From positions 346,126,302 to 346,190,301 of the forward strand of contig NC_090319.1 in NCBI RefSeq assembly GCF_040869045.1: DNA of 64,000 bases. The letters run 5' to 3'. Positions 30,505 through 42,788 of this stretch are shown here, one piece after another. The notes beneath the pieces are model-generated. The model worked only from the letters and a program-made list of their open reading frames with translations. It ran no database searches and had not been told where the DNA came from. How positions within the stretch are numbered: the first letter of the stretch is position 1; each line of letters opens with the position of its first letter. The DNA is from Eurosta solidaginis (Eukaryota; Arthropoda; Insecta; Diptera; Tephritidae). Made by a program: the position numbers and the translations under genes.

Positions 30505-33500
30505 CAAGTTCGGGTGTAAACGAACATTACGTACTCAGCTGAGAGCTTTGGAGACAAAATAAGGGAAAATCGCAATGTAGGAAAATGAACCTAGGGTAAA
30601 CCTGGAATGTGTTTGTATGACTTGGGTATCAAATGGAAGGTATTAAAGAGTATTTTAAAAATGAGTGGGCCATAGTTCTATAGGTGGACGCCATTTCGTG
30701 ATATCGCCATAAAGGTGGCCCAGGGGTGACTCTAGAATGCGCTTGTACGATATGGGAATAAAATCGAAGGTGTTAATGAATATTTTAAAAGGGAGTGGGC
30801 CTTAGTTCTATAGGTGGACGTCTTTTCGTGATATCACCATAAAGGTGGGCCAGGGTAAAGGTTTACGCTGATCACTTTATCGGCGACGGCGGCGTGATCG
30901 GCTCGCCGGCATACGCCGGTGTTCTTACTTTAAAAACCTTGATTTTTCTTATTTAAAGAAATAATATTTAGGAAAGGTTTTGTTTGTACGTATTTAAGGA
31001 AATCAACGTTTTGGCCATTTCGGAAAGATCCGGGGATTTTCCCCAAAAGATCATTCAAAAATTTTCAGGAGTAGCTCCTTACGGAGGGACTGTCCCTCGT
31101 TCACTTACTCCAGAGAGGATTCGAACCTAACCCCGGTCTTTGGAATTGGTACTGCTGCGTCTGCTGAAAAGAAATGTAGATACATAAAAGGGTCACACTC
31201 TTGTCTGTATATCTCGTGCAAAGCGTAGTTTCACCTGGGGTTAACTCCAAATAATCGTCGCGAACAAAATTTCTTTATATCATTTGTGGCTCCTTGGCGG
31301 TCACGCACAAAGGCGGCTTACGGTTGCTATTAATGGTGTATTAAGACTTATGACTCTTGTGGCACAGGGCGCTTCCAGTTTTTTCGGCTGTAAGAGCTAC
31401 AATTCCCGATGTGCGAACAGTAGCAATCGCGACCACCAGCCGCTACCACGCCTCCTGAACCTCACACCATATGCCAGCACAGAAGCCAAAAGACTGCGAC
31501 TTCGAAATCATACCTTCCTCGACGTCACTTTCCTAGAAGCTCTAGGTGTAGCTCCGAAAACTTTCTAACGGATGTTTTTGTTGCGCTATGCTGCCGAGCT
31601 ACACTAGAGAAACACCTTGAAACGTTAGGGAGTGACTATTCGGCCAAGGATGCCGCCCTCGAAATCATAAGCTGTCTAAGTGAATGTCATTGCGTAACTC
31701 ATGGGTGAAAATCGTATAATCCTCGGCGCATCTACATAATTAAAATTTTACAAGGACTCTGGATAACATTTTTAAAATGTAGACCAAAGTTTGCAGACTT
31801 TTGTGTTCACAACATTGACTTCAATAGTCTTCGTTAAATCAAATGAAAGTCGACCGATTTTAAGTTGAAAGATGTTAACTGCTGTTTTCCGGCCTTATGA
31901 TATAAGAGCTCATTATGGATGACCGCATAGCTTCTGTTTTCAGACTAGTTCGACTGCCCATTACATTAGGGCAGTAGCACACACGGTCATTAGTTCGACT
32001 GTCTTGGGAAAGCTTTTACATCACCACTTTGAAATATATGTGCCTTCGTATTCACATTTGTAAAAGGAGCCGTCACGTGTAAGCGATATTTAAACTTGGT
32101 TGATAGGCTGTAATCAATGTCATTCACTCCAAGGGACTAGTTTTGGATAGGGCCGTCAACTTTAGGACATGTCAAACCGGGAGACTTGGGTGTTGAACGA
32201 TGAAGTGTGAAAATCAAAATTGACATTTCAGACGCTTTGCATAGTTTTGCAAATAAACAACAGATGTTTGAATGTAAGCCCGAGTGATTTTTCAAAACCT
32301 TCTCATACGTACATATATCCTCAACTTAAGTATGAGGTAAGAATCATTTAAAAGGGGTGTTTATGCCCCTATAACTTACTAAAGAATTTTGCATAACTGA
32401 TTTCGCTTATTCTTTCAGCCAATCGCAATATAAAATTAAAAAAAAAAAAAAATCGGCACCTTTTTTGGGTAATTTGCTTTTTTAACAACTTGAGGATAAT
32501 TTGAAAACATGTTCGCCGTGGGTCATTTTATTTGAATTCATTGTTCATTATTAATCTTTTGTAAAAAAAAATTTTCTTTCAGTGTTTTGTTTTAATAACT
32601 TGGTAGATTGGGCTATGCAAAGTCCGCGTTCAGCTGAAAACGCCTGTTTTTTTAAATAACTTTTGAACAGTTAGAAAGAGTTAAATTTCGCAATTAGTTT
32701 CTTATAACTGGCAGTGATGCGCATCCCTTAACCCCCTTTCGACCATATCCGACCAATTTTCGACTTGAACAATAAAGGGCCTAAACAGTCTTAAACGAGA
32801 AAATATAGTAACGCGCTGGACGCCGCCGCCGCTGCCGCCGCGCCGATATTTTTTTGACATTCGACGGCGGCGTGCAAAAAATGACCAACATCGGCGGCGT
32901 GTATCTCTAGGCCAGGGGTGACTCTAGAATTTGTTTGTACTATATGGGTATCAAAATAAAGGTATTAATGAGTATTTTAAAAGGGAGTGGGCCTTAGTTC
33001 TATATGTGGACGCCTTTTCGAGATATCGCCATAAAGGTGGACCAGGGGTGAATCTAGAATTTGTTTGTACTATATGGGTATCAAATGAAAGGTGTTACTG
33101 AGTAGTTCTATAGGTGGACGCCTTTTCGAGATTTCGACCAAAATGTGAACCAGGGTGACTGTCGGGTACCGCTGATTTATTTATATATGTAATACCACGA
33201 ACAGTATTCCTGCCAAGATTCCAAGGGCTTTTGATTTCCCCTGCAGAACTTTTTCATTTTCTTCTACTTAATATGGTAGGTGTCACACCCATTTTACAAA
33301 GTTTTGTCTAAAGTTATATTGTGCGTCAATAAACCAATCCAATTACCATGTTTCATCCCTTTTTTCATATTTGGTGTAGACCTATGGCATTTTTTTTAAT
33401 TTTTCGTAATTTTCGATATCGAAAAAGTGGGCGTGGTCATAGTCGGATTTCTTCCATTTTTTATACCAAGATAAAGTGAGTTCAGATAAGTACGTGAACT

Positions 33501-34303
33501 AAGTTTAGTAAAGATATATATATTTTTGCTCAAGTTATCGTGTTAACCGCCGAGCGGAAGGACAGACGGTCGACTGTGTATAAAAACTGGGCGCGGCTTG
33601 AACCGATTTCGCCCATTTTCACAGAGAACAGTTATCGTCATAGAATCTATGCCCTTAACAAATTTCACAAGGATTGGTAAATTTGTGTTCGGCTTATGGC
33701 ATTAAAAGCATTCTAGACAAATTAAATGAAAAAGGGCGGAGCCACGCCCATTTTGAAATTTTCTTTTATTTTTGTATTTTATAGATATTAATTTTATCAT
33801 GATATCTTCAACGCCTTGCAAATTACAGCTTGAAAATTTTTTAAATTACCTTCTTTTAAAAGTGGGCGGTGCCATTCCCATTGTCCAAAATTTTACTAAT
33901 TTTCTATTCTGCGTCATAAGTTCAACCCACCTACCAAGTTTCATTGTTTTATCCGTCTTTGGTAATGAATTACCGCACTTTTTCGGTTTTTCGAAATTTT
34001 CGATATCGAAAAAGTGGCCGTGGTTTTAGTCCGAACTCGTTCATTTTTAATAGCAGTCTGAGATGAGTGCCCAGGAACCTACACACCAAATTTCATTAAG
34101 ATACCTCAAAATTTACTGAAGTTATCGTGTTAACGGGCAGACGGACGGACGGACAGACATGGCTCAATCAAATTTTTTTTTCGATACTGATTATTTTGAT
34201 ATATGGAAGTCTATATCTATCTGGATTCCTTTATACCTGTACAACCAACCGCTATCCAATCAAAGTTAATATACTCTCTGTGGAAAGCGCGCTGAGTATA
34301 AAA
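30505..34303 (+). repeat. Family-1 repeat, copy C, split by a hAT element
   Basis: Parts 30505-30855 and 32910-34303. The left end carries a short deletion in the usual terminus (ACAAG|TTCGGGTG). 130-bp modules border the insertion, and the right part ends GCTGAGTATAAAAA. 33772-34029 and 34127-34309 are frames inside the repeat, not genes. Confidence 0.8.
30856..32909. mobile_element. Non-autonomous hAT element, 2054 bp
   Basis: The 8-bp duplication GGCCAGGG is perfect (30848-30855, 32910-32917). Ends TAAAGGTTTACGCTG and, reversed, TAGAGATACACGCCG pair at 10 of 15 positions. Subterminal DNA on both sides is GC-rich with repeated CGGCGGCG-type motifs (30883-30920, 32818-32900), like transposase-binding arrays in hAT elements. 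The longest frame (31284-31568, WLLGGHAQRRLTVAINGVLR) is not a hAT transposase I recognise, so it is likely non-autonomous, perhaps with captured DNA. Confidence 0.78.
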
Positions 34304-34361
34304 AGCTAACGATGGAAGCCCAGGGGCTTTAAAGTTATTGATGGTCACTGCGTTAAAATAT

Positions 34362-34864
34362 TGTGGCGAATATAAGCATTTCGGTTAATCACTATGCTGC
34401 TACAAAATAAATGCACTCATCTGTACATGTAAACATGAAATCTGACCGCGAAGAGAATATTTCACATGCATATATGTATGCAGCCGGCAGCTAAGAGCAG
34501 AAGTTGTTACTCACACGCATATTGCTAGAAGAAAAACATAAACTACTGATATATATGTATGTAGCTAAATAACCAAGCATGAGATACAACTGTTCTAGAT
34601 GGCATGTTCGTGAAACATCTAGACCTTAGGAGAAATTGGCGAGGTAACCGAGAGTATAAAAGCAGTGCAAGCTGAGGAATCAAGAATCAGTTTGAATTTA
34701 ACACGCTTAAACGAAGTGCGCGAGTATTGTAATTGTACTATTCCCAAAGTAGACTTAATAAAGGAAATATTACTATTGCTGCATATTTAAGTTATTTATT
34801 CGACACTTCAGAGATTCGAACGAGAAACTGCAAAATATTCAGGAATTTCCCAAAATTCGTTACA
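34362..34864 (+). mobile_element. Solo LTR (Ty3/gypsy-like)
   Basis: 503 bp from TGTGGCGAATATAAGC to CCAAAATTCGTTACA with the 4-bp duplication ATAT at 34358-34361 and 34865-34868. It has a TATA box GAGTATAAAAGC at about 34650, AGTTTGAATTTAAC near a likely start, and AATAAAGG at about 34760. No internal region remains, so it arose by LTR-LTR recombination. An end fragment of the same LTR is at 43298-43325. Confidence 0.78.
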
Positions 34865-34879
34865 ATATTCTTTTACTAT

Positions 34880-35870
34880 TAACTTACTTAATTGAAGCTT
34901 AACCGTTTAAGCGGCTCTGGCGGTCCAACAAGGCGCGCTTCTTCGCTTTGCCAACTGGCTTCAATTGGTAGCAACAACGGAATTTAAATGGTTTTCCACC
35001 TGGTCCTGTAGTGGGAGATGCTCTCTTCTTATGCTTCCATAGGCGGGTTCTAAAAAAATTTCTTTCTTAGCCGGAGCATCATCTTTTAGTCACATAACAT
35101 GTCCTAGCCAGCGTAGTATATGCATTTAATCCGCTGAACAATGTTGATGTTTGCGTAAAGCTCGTACAGCTAGCTCATCATTAAATCTTCTTCAGTAATC
35201 GCCATCGTCAACGCGTAGAGGTCCGTAAATATGTGGAGGAACTTTTCCCTCGAACACTATCAGAGACTCTTAATCTGATGTTGTCATGGCCCATCTTTCT
35301 GTACCATATTGTAGGACAAGTACGATAAGTGACAAGTCGATAATGATTTTCAATTGCAGAAATGGACTTAATTTTCAATTGCTTACCTAGTCCATATCTT
35401 TATTTATTGGCAAGAGTGACTCTTCGCAGGACTTCAAAGCTGAAGTTGTTGTGTGTGTAAATGCTGGTCTTTTACTTCTTCGAGATTATGGCTGCCAACA
35501 GTAGCGTGTTTGCCAAATGCGCTGCTTCTATGCTTGATGACAGCAGGTACTTTGCTTTTTCCTCAGTCACCATCAAATCCACTTCTTCCGCTTCTTTTTC
35601 CAGGATTATGGTAGACTCGGCAAATAGCACTTGGATTCAAATCGTCAGGCGTGCACTCACACGACCATGTTTTGCAAGGAAGCTGATGCATGCGTCTTAT
35701 TCACTCCTCCCCACCATCCATCAGCGCCCGCGGGCTTGTTGTTTTCTAATCCGGTTGTTGCTACTCTGGCTTCGTCATAATCGGGTGGGGGAACATTAAT
35801 GACATCATCATCGATTGCGGGATCGGGTTCCGTATCCCTTTGTCCGGCAGGTGAACCGGCCGAATGCCTT
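34880..35870 (-). pseudogene. RTE LINE remnant, 3' part with internal deletion
   Basis: Starts (on minus, its 3' end) with TTACTTAATTGAAGCTTAAC and reads back through the RTE tail, thumb and part of RT to the N-terminal RT region (CATCATCGATTGCGGGATCG at 35807). Much of the palm is deleted between about 35630 and 35760. The plus-strand frame 35461-35799 is its antisense shadow. Confidence 0.75.
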
Positions 35871-37080
35871 GACTTGGCCGAATATTATTTTTAAATTTTC
35901 ATTCATTCATATCTAAGAACACCTTAACTCACATCCCTCCATACACAAAAGTGTATTGTAAAATGTGAACTTATAATGTTCTGGTTGTTTGAAAACAGCA
36001 CACGAATAATTTAAATCGATTTGGCATATTGAACTGGGAGTCTGTTATGTGATTTCGAACGGTTCGCCAGTCTATCGATCCATTAGCGGTCACACAAACA
36101 GCAGACAAAATGGAAAATAAATAATGGGCAAACAGTAGCGGATATGAATATGGCAATATAAATTAGTTTTTATCAAAAGAAACGATCAATTTTCGAAAAA
36201 TGAAAAACAACAAAATTACAACAACACATACTCGCAACACATATCTTCATTGATGGCCTCTGTGATGGCAGAGAAGATGCAACAGTTTTTATTTAAACCT
36301 TTTATTTAACAATTAAACTGATATGTAGAGAATTGCAGCTAATGTACAAGGAAGCTACATATGTATGAGAGGGGGCGATAAAGTTACAAAAACCGAATTG
36401 ATGTTTTATTTATTTTAGTTTTGATTTTGAAACCACACGTACTTCCAGTGTGCCCTTCCGATGCGCACTGACATGCAACGGTGATATATGCACTTACAGA
36501 CAACTAACTGTACATTGGTATGTAGTACATGCAAGCAAAAAAAAAAAAAACAACAAAACATGATTCAGTTCATAAATAAGTGAATACTCAATTTAGCCGA
36601 CATTTATGACAGACTAGCAAAAAGAAGTCAGCTAAAGGATGATGGGGACGAAATAGTATTGGTATCACATAGAGGGCGGAGGGTCGTCATCTGCATGTTC
36701 TAAAGTCATATGGACGCGTGAGTGGCGTATCAATTACTCAATAAACAAACGCCCCTCATAAACACGCGCACTCACAAATCGAATAAATCGGTTTAAACTT
36801 TAGCAGAATCGAACTTTATATACCCACATGGGCTAAATGAAAGTCTACTATAAATTTGGTAGAAGTTTGCCAAGAGGAAGTAGTCAGCAGAGACCAAAAC
36901 TTAACAAACATGCAAGATATAATCGATACTTCGAAATTTCTTCCAAGCAGTAATTACAAATAACTTTTATTGGGGAAAAATTTTTACCCAAAACAAAAGG
37001 CGTTGGTGCCCAATACTTCTAAAGTTCGATGAGTGAACACACAGGTGCACTTCTGGAAACTGACGTTTCTAAGTTAACTA
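35871..37080. other. No gene recognised
   Basis: AT-rich DNA. A short minus-strand frame (35971-36156) has no recognised domain. Includes a poly-A run at 36536-36550. Confidence 0.4.
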
Positions 37081-37425
37081 GAGCTCGCCCTGGGGTTAAA
37101 GCAAAGGCGCGCCAGACGTTTCTTAGTTGGGATAACGGGCGACAATTCGTCACACCAAGGGAATTTAAATCGTCTAAAATTTTGTCCTTGCAGTGGAGTG
37201 GGGCCGCCCGCTTTCTCTGCTTCCATAGGCATGTTCCGGTAAAAAAAATACTTTTTTTGGCCGGAGCATCATCTTTCATTCGCATAACATGGTCTAGCTG
37301 CTGTGTTCTCATTTGCTGGTGTCTGCATAAGGTTTGGACAGCTCATCATTAAATATTCGCCGATACTCACAGTCCCGGTCGCTTTAAATTTTGCAAAGAA
37401 CTCTTCTCTCGAGCAAAAGTTCGAG
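37081..37425 (-). pseudogene. RTE LINE remnant, C-terminal tail
   Basis: The minus strand reads QLDHVMRMKDDAPAKK, CKDKILDDLNSLGVTNCRPLSQ, the tail seen at 9220-9420. 5' truncated near ACTCTTCTCTCGAGC (37409). Confidence 0.75.
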
Positions 37426-37549
37426 ATATGCACATATATCATCAATTTATCGGTATCTGTTTCATAAAAAAACCAGTGAATCGTGGAAATCTATAACACA
37501 AACATCAATTATAATTTTTTGTAGCAAAATTCATAATTTGTTAATAACA

Positions 37550-37755
37550 AATCAATAGTTTTGCGATAAACAATCGATAACTTTTCGAAATATTGATTAT
37601 TTTTCGATAATAAATCGTCAACTTTTTGATCTCATATCGATAGCTTTTTGATGGTAAATAGATAACTTTTTGATAGTAAAATGATCGTTATCAAATTTAT
37701 AATACTTTGATAACAAATCGGTAACTCGTCGATAACACACCTATAACAATTACAA
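37550..37755. repeat. Degenerate TCGATAACTTTTTGAT tandem tract
   Basis: Repeated short words: TCGATAACTTTT at 37573, TCGTCAACTTTTTGAT at 37615, TCGATAGCTTTTTGATGG at 37638, AGATAACTTTTTGATAG at 37659, and TCGATAACAC at 37729. Simple AT-rich periodicity, low conservation. Confidence 0.55.
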
Positions 37756-38685
37756 ATTTGGTACTAGGACTCATGTTATAAAGTGACTCCGTCCTCTCCG
37801 CAAATACTAGCAGTTTTCTAAGATCTAACTCAATTCCTTCGTCGCGGCCTGACAATTCTGATGCCCCTTGTACCTGGAGTCTCCACCTCGCAAGCGCAGA
37901 ATCCGACCACAGTATGTGTTCCCACCCAATGGGAAGGGAGTCGCTCTCCTTTTTTTTAGCTGAAATTCAACTTTTCTATGCTTAATACCATTGAGTGGAG
38001 TCTTACAATAAAGTCTACGTGCTTTTACATATGAAGCACTTGAGTGTAAGTTGCTATTTGTACCCAGTAACGCTGGGTATATAAAAATTCATACACTTTG
38101 ATTTTTACTTATAGTCACCCGGGTGCTCATCTATGTCGTGGAGTCATCAATGCGATTGCACTTGCTCAACGAATAACGACCAAACTGTGTATTTCGTATT
38201 TCATGCTTTGGGGTAGCGATGGAAGCAGCTGATTACACTTAAAGATCGCTTTCATTTTTATTTGATTTACTTGACACCCGTCGCTTTCGAATATAATTTA
38301 ACAGCGGGAATATAAACAAATAACAAAACATACAATCTCACCCACTTGTTTGGGCCAAAAGGGGAAGGAGTCTAAAATCAAAGGGCATAGGTTATTTCAG
38401 GTGAAATTTTACTTAATAAACATAGTAAATTCATATGGGGCGATCCGCGCCAAAACGCGTCATTATCAACGCATTGAACCCTACCACCTAACGTTGTAAT
38501 CTCGATTCGTAGAGCGAAAAAATAGATGCGCTACGTCGATTTGAAGCCAACATCTACAACTATTGCTCGACCGGTAGATAATACTACAAAAGGCCGGCCA
38601 AAAAAAAAAAAAACATAACTTCGATGGAATTTTATAAATGGATTTTTTATAACGAATATTAAAAGGAAATTTGTTATTTTTTTAA
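37756..38685. other. No gene recognised
   Basis: Mixed-composition intergenic DNA. No domain-bearing frame and no repeat I can match elsewhere in the window. Confidence 0.4.
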
Positions 38686-38689
38686 ATTT

Positions 38690-39005
38690 CGATTGGATTT
38701 CAATTATTATGTTTTCTAAGAGAAACTAAAAAGAAAGAAACATTTACTGGCATATTGCGATGGAACCATTTCGAAAACCGCCAACGTAATCATCATCAGG
38801 CAATTTTGTAATGTTATCATAGGCTCTCCTGCAGTTTCACCATGTGATTCACGGTTCGAATACCGGTGAAACCTTTGATAACATTTCAAAATTGCCTGAT
38901 GACGATTACGTTGGCGGTTTTCGAAATGGTTCCATCGCAATATGCCAGTAAATGTTCTTTCTTTTCAGTTTCTCTCAGAAAACATAATAATTGAAATTCA
39001 ATTAT
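38690..39005. repeat. Long near-perfect palindrome (foldback element)
   Basis: Left arm about 38690-38820, right arm 38876-39005, complementary over ~130 bp with few mismatches. Landmark CGATGGAACCATTTCGAAAA at 38758 is mirrored by TTTTCGAAATGGTTCCATCG at 38918. The loop holds an inner stem GTTTCACC/GGTGAAAC (38834-38841, 38865-38872) around GGTTCGAATACC, a box B-like word. A transcript would fold into a long hairpin. The minus frame 38716-38940 is a by-product. No TSD recognised. Confidence 0.85.
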
Positions 39006-39657
39006 TATACGCCAGTGTTAAGCTCATGAATTCTTAAATATAAGTATAAACTGAACACACCATTAAAACAAATATACATGAAAAATGGTGTGCATTATTT
39101 TCAAAGAAAATTGCTCACACGGCTCATATTTTTTTTTGTACACAGCACAAGAGTGTGGGCATCAATATTTTGTATACAAAGCACATACATATGGATGTGC
39201 TTTAACGAGTCAACACACAATGAGCATGCAGCTCATGTGCGTGTGCAAATACGAAGCTTGCTTATGATGAACCCTTCTGTGAGAGACAAACCCTGAATTT
39301 AAGGCTCTGTGAAAATCAGCCATTTTTGTTTCTTTTTATGAGGTTATGCTGACTGCTAAATGGAGTATCACCATACCTCAAAATATTTTTCTTCATGTGA
39401 CTCATCTCAGGATTTCTTTAATCTATCTATATCAAAACTAGGTTGAAGAACATCCTATCTCTGCATCTTTTCCATAAACGCCCTATATTTTTTCAAAATG
39501 TATTGAATTTATGCTCAGATAGTGCATATTTAAATAAAATTCCTAAGTACGCCTTTCTCCAAATAAGTTCTTACAAAATGAAGAAGCTATATAACTTTTC
39601 ACCATTTCAAGAAATAAATAATAAAATAAATAAATAAGTAAATAAATAAATAATAAC
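39006..39657. other. No gene recognised
   Basis: AT-rich, with overlapping short frames (39078-39296) lacking domains; ends in AATA-rich sequence that became the target of the hAT insertion. Confidence 0.4.
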
Positions 39658-40531
39658 CAGGGCCGGATTAACCCTTAATGGGAGCCTAGGCAACCATCAA
39701 TTTGGGGCCCTTTTTTCACGTCCGTTCCCTTCTTTTTTCGATTAAAAAATACAAACTTATATCTTCATAAAAGTTTTATTGTGACAATGTAATAATATCA
39801 ATAAAATTAATATCTACACTGAAAGAAATGGTGCTAGTAAAATCTTGACTTAACGGAGATTCGGTGAAATTGGTCGAATTATGGTTAACTCGACCGAGTT
39901 CTTTCTCAAGCCAACAAATTAGTTTAGTCATTTCAACAGAAGAGAAATGGTCGCTCTTAAGTTAACAAAATTCTTTAAAATTGACAGATTCCTAATCAAT
40001 CTAACTGATTTTTTTGTTAACACAACTTATCTCACTGGTCATTTCAACAGCGATCAACAGTCAATGCATGAGTAAATTTCATAGAGAATTTTACGCTTAC
40101 TGCGCTCTCTACTTTGTACTTACCCAGCGGCGAAGTGAGTCTGCGATCCTTCCACGTTATGCATTACGAACCCCTTACAAGTAATGTATTACATTCACTT
40201 AGATTGTATACTGAGTTGTAATGAAGAAATTTCTCTGCATTCTTCGTAAAGCGATTTTAAAACTTCGTGAAGGGTCGTGTAAAATACATATATACATATA
40301 TATGTATGTTCATACTTTTGCATATATATGTACATTTATGTAGATCGTTTTGTGGCACGCGTCAGTCGATTATTCGTGTGAAGATTGTGCGCTGTAAATA
40401 GTAGTGAAAAAATTGAAAAGCAAAAAACCTCAGGCAATAAATAATAAAAACAAATTTAAACTATTTAAGTGAGCTTTTCTGTTGAATTACTTAGATTTAC
40501 ATATTATAATAATAGGTTTCTTCTTATTTAG

Positions 40532-41347
40532 TGTGTGCATTGTGGAGTTCCAGCAAGCATAACGGTAAGTTCTGTGAACTACTGATATATTGTGATTTTA
40601 TGTACATATATACCTATATTCCTAATACGTATTTGCGTGCAAAACTTGTGTGTTAATTGTTTTTTATAAAAGTTCAGTATCAGCTTATAGTTAAAAACAT
40701 ATTCGTAATTTGTGTACTTAGTAATATTATTACTATTCCAATTCAAAAAGGAAAATTAATATGAGTAGCAAAAAGGGGTTAAGCAACTTGCTTAAAGCAA
40801 GCGAAATCTGCGAAACATCTTTAAAATCTTGAGTTATGTTGAACAATATCACACATATGAAAGTTTCCTAACTATGTATCATAGGAAAGGAAGATACCTT
40901 TCTTCCCATTAAAACAGTTTTTTTACCGTAACTGAAGATTTTGGGTGTGTTTGCAAAATCTCCTACCCAAATTTATGTTCTACCCGACGAGACCTGTAAT
41001 AAAAACATCATTTCCCAGACATATATGTGGTATTAACGTGAGCCTAGTTATCAGCTTATATGCTAATGTGGTATATTTTTTTCATTACTACCAAAAACAA
41101 AATATACTAGAGGCAAATAATTTTTATTAACATAAGTTGATAAGCTGCGAATACCCCAATACACTTTTGTGTTTTGTGTAGAACTGTGTTATTTATTATA
41201 TTTATATATATATGCAAATCAAGTCCTAATTTTTTTTTTTTATTTACAGATGCTTTAAAAATTGATGGCTCCAATGAGCGCCTATATAAACAATTTATAC
41301 GACAAGCGTTCAAAACGCAGATGAGTCGCTTAGCGAAACTAAAATAG
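40532..41347 (+). other. Possible spliced exons inside the TIR element
   Basis: A 33-nt segment 40532-40564 is framed by TTCTTATTTAG and CG|GTAAGT. A later acceptor (poly-T then ATTTACAG at 41249) opens a terminal exon 41250-41347 reading ALKIDGSNERLYKQFIRQAFKTQMSRLAKLK then TAG. Phase permits joining (g+at = Asp). An initiator-like GTCAGTCG is at 40360. No ATG-bearing first exon is identified and I do not recognise the protein. It could be a piece of the element's own gene or chance. Confidence 0.25.
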
Positions 41348-41626
41348 GACAGTAAAATTAAACAAATTAAAAACAAGGAAAATATTGAAGGTGCTGGTAG
41401 TACATAAGAAGTCACCAAATATATACTTATAAGAAAAATATGGACTTCGTATTTTAGCTTGTTTTTATCCTTTTGACGTTTTTTTTCTCATACAATATTT
41501 GAGTTTTTTTATTAATTATAAGTACATATATAGGTTAGGTTTGTGGTTGCCATTTAAGTTTTTTGAAGCTTTTTTGTTGAAATATTTCATATAAATTTAA
41601 TAATTTCTAAAATAATAATTTAATAA

Positions 41627-41993
41627 AAAAAAAAAAAAATAAATGTAAGGCGCGATAACCTCCGAAGAGATCTAAGGCCGAGCTTCTCTTCCAATTTGCG
41701 TCGTGCTCCTCTTGATTTTTTTTCCCTACAAATTGGCCGGACGGGACCTACATGTTTTATGCCGACTCCGAACGGCATCTGCAAGGCAGATGAGTTTTCA
41801 CTGAGAGCTTTTCATGGCAGAAATACAATCGGAGCGCTTGCCAGACACTGCCGAGGCGACCCCGCTTAGAAAAATTTTCTTCTAATTGAAAAATCTTATT
41901 TCTAAAATTTTGATGTTGCTTTGCCCGGGAGTTGAACCCAGGGCATACGGTGTGATAGGCGGAGCACGCTACCATCACACCACGGTGGCCGCC
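41627..41993 (-). mobile_element. tRNA-derived SINE, full length
   Basis: Minus-strand complete copy, head at right (GGCGGCCACCGTGGTGTGAT when reversed). Flanks ATAATAATTTAATAAA (41611) and ATAATAATTAATAAA (41995) are an almost identical duplication. Confidence 0.83.
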
Positions 41994-42485
41994 GATAATA
42001 ATTAATAAATAGCAATAATATTCCTTGATACGTGTTAAATTACTATTGTTGTACTAAAATATAATTACTTTTCTTATTGTAATAATACATTTATTAATAA
42101 ATGAAATGAAATAAAAGTAAATATTTTACAAATGGAATAAATGAAAATACACAATTTACTTTGCTGTTACCCTGCCTTTGAATTGTACACTAAGTTGTAC
42201 AGTGATTCTGTTCCAAGAGCACTTACCACTTCAGATTTGTGTATCGTTATGTGGGTGACCTCTCTACAATGCCGATTATAATTTCAGAAAAGTATGCCTT
42301 AGAGTAATAAACATCCGAAGATTGTTCGGATATCGTTTATGGAAAAGTAATATTGATTGTAATTGATTCTGTATTGCATACTGAATTCGAAGTGTTGGAG
42401 AAGTATTGGATTACGTGGTGCATACTTTCGCTGCTGGGTATGTATGCTGTGTACTATATGTATGCACATATTTACGTATGTATAT

Positions 42486-42673
42486 GGCGGCCGCCGTGGT
42501 GTGATGGTAGCGTGCTCCGCCTACCCCACCGAAGACCCTGAGTTCACACCCCGGGCAAAGCAACATCAAAATTTTAACCGGGGTCGTCCCTCGGCACTGT
42601 TCGGCAAGCACTCCGAGTGTATTTCTGCCATGAAAAGATCTCAGTGAAAACTCATCTGCCTTGCAAATGCCGC
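42486..42673 (+). mobile_element. tRNA-derived SINE, 3'-truncated
   Basis: Head GGCGGCCGCCGTGGTGTGAT to CTTGCAAATGCCG; the distal half is missing and it joins TIR-element sequence (GCAACATAGGTAC). Internal deletion after CATCAAAATTTTA. Confidence 0.75.
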
Positions 42674-42788
42674 AACATAGGTACTTTCGTACAAAGCTGT
42701 TGCAACAACTTTTTTTTTGTTCATTTGACTACTAAAACGGTCAGTTACGAATCAACGATTTGTTCGCAGCTGATTCAACATCTTGTTG

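Noticed and set aside
31284..31568. 94-codon frame as hAT transposase
   Set aside because: No BED finger, RW or C-terminal dimerisation motif; left as unknown cargo.
35461..35799. 112-codon plus-strand frame
   Set aside because: Antisense of an RTE reverse transcriptase remnant.
38716..38940. 74-codon minus-strand frame
   Set aside because: Spans both arms of a palindrome, so it is a structural by-product.
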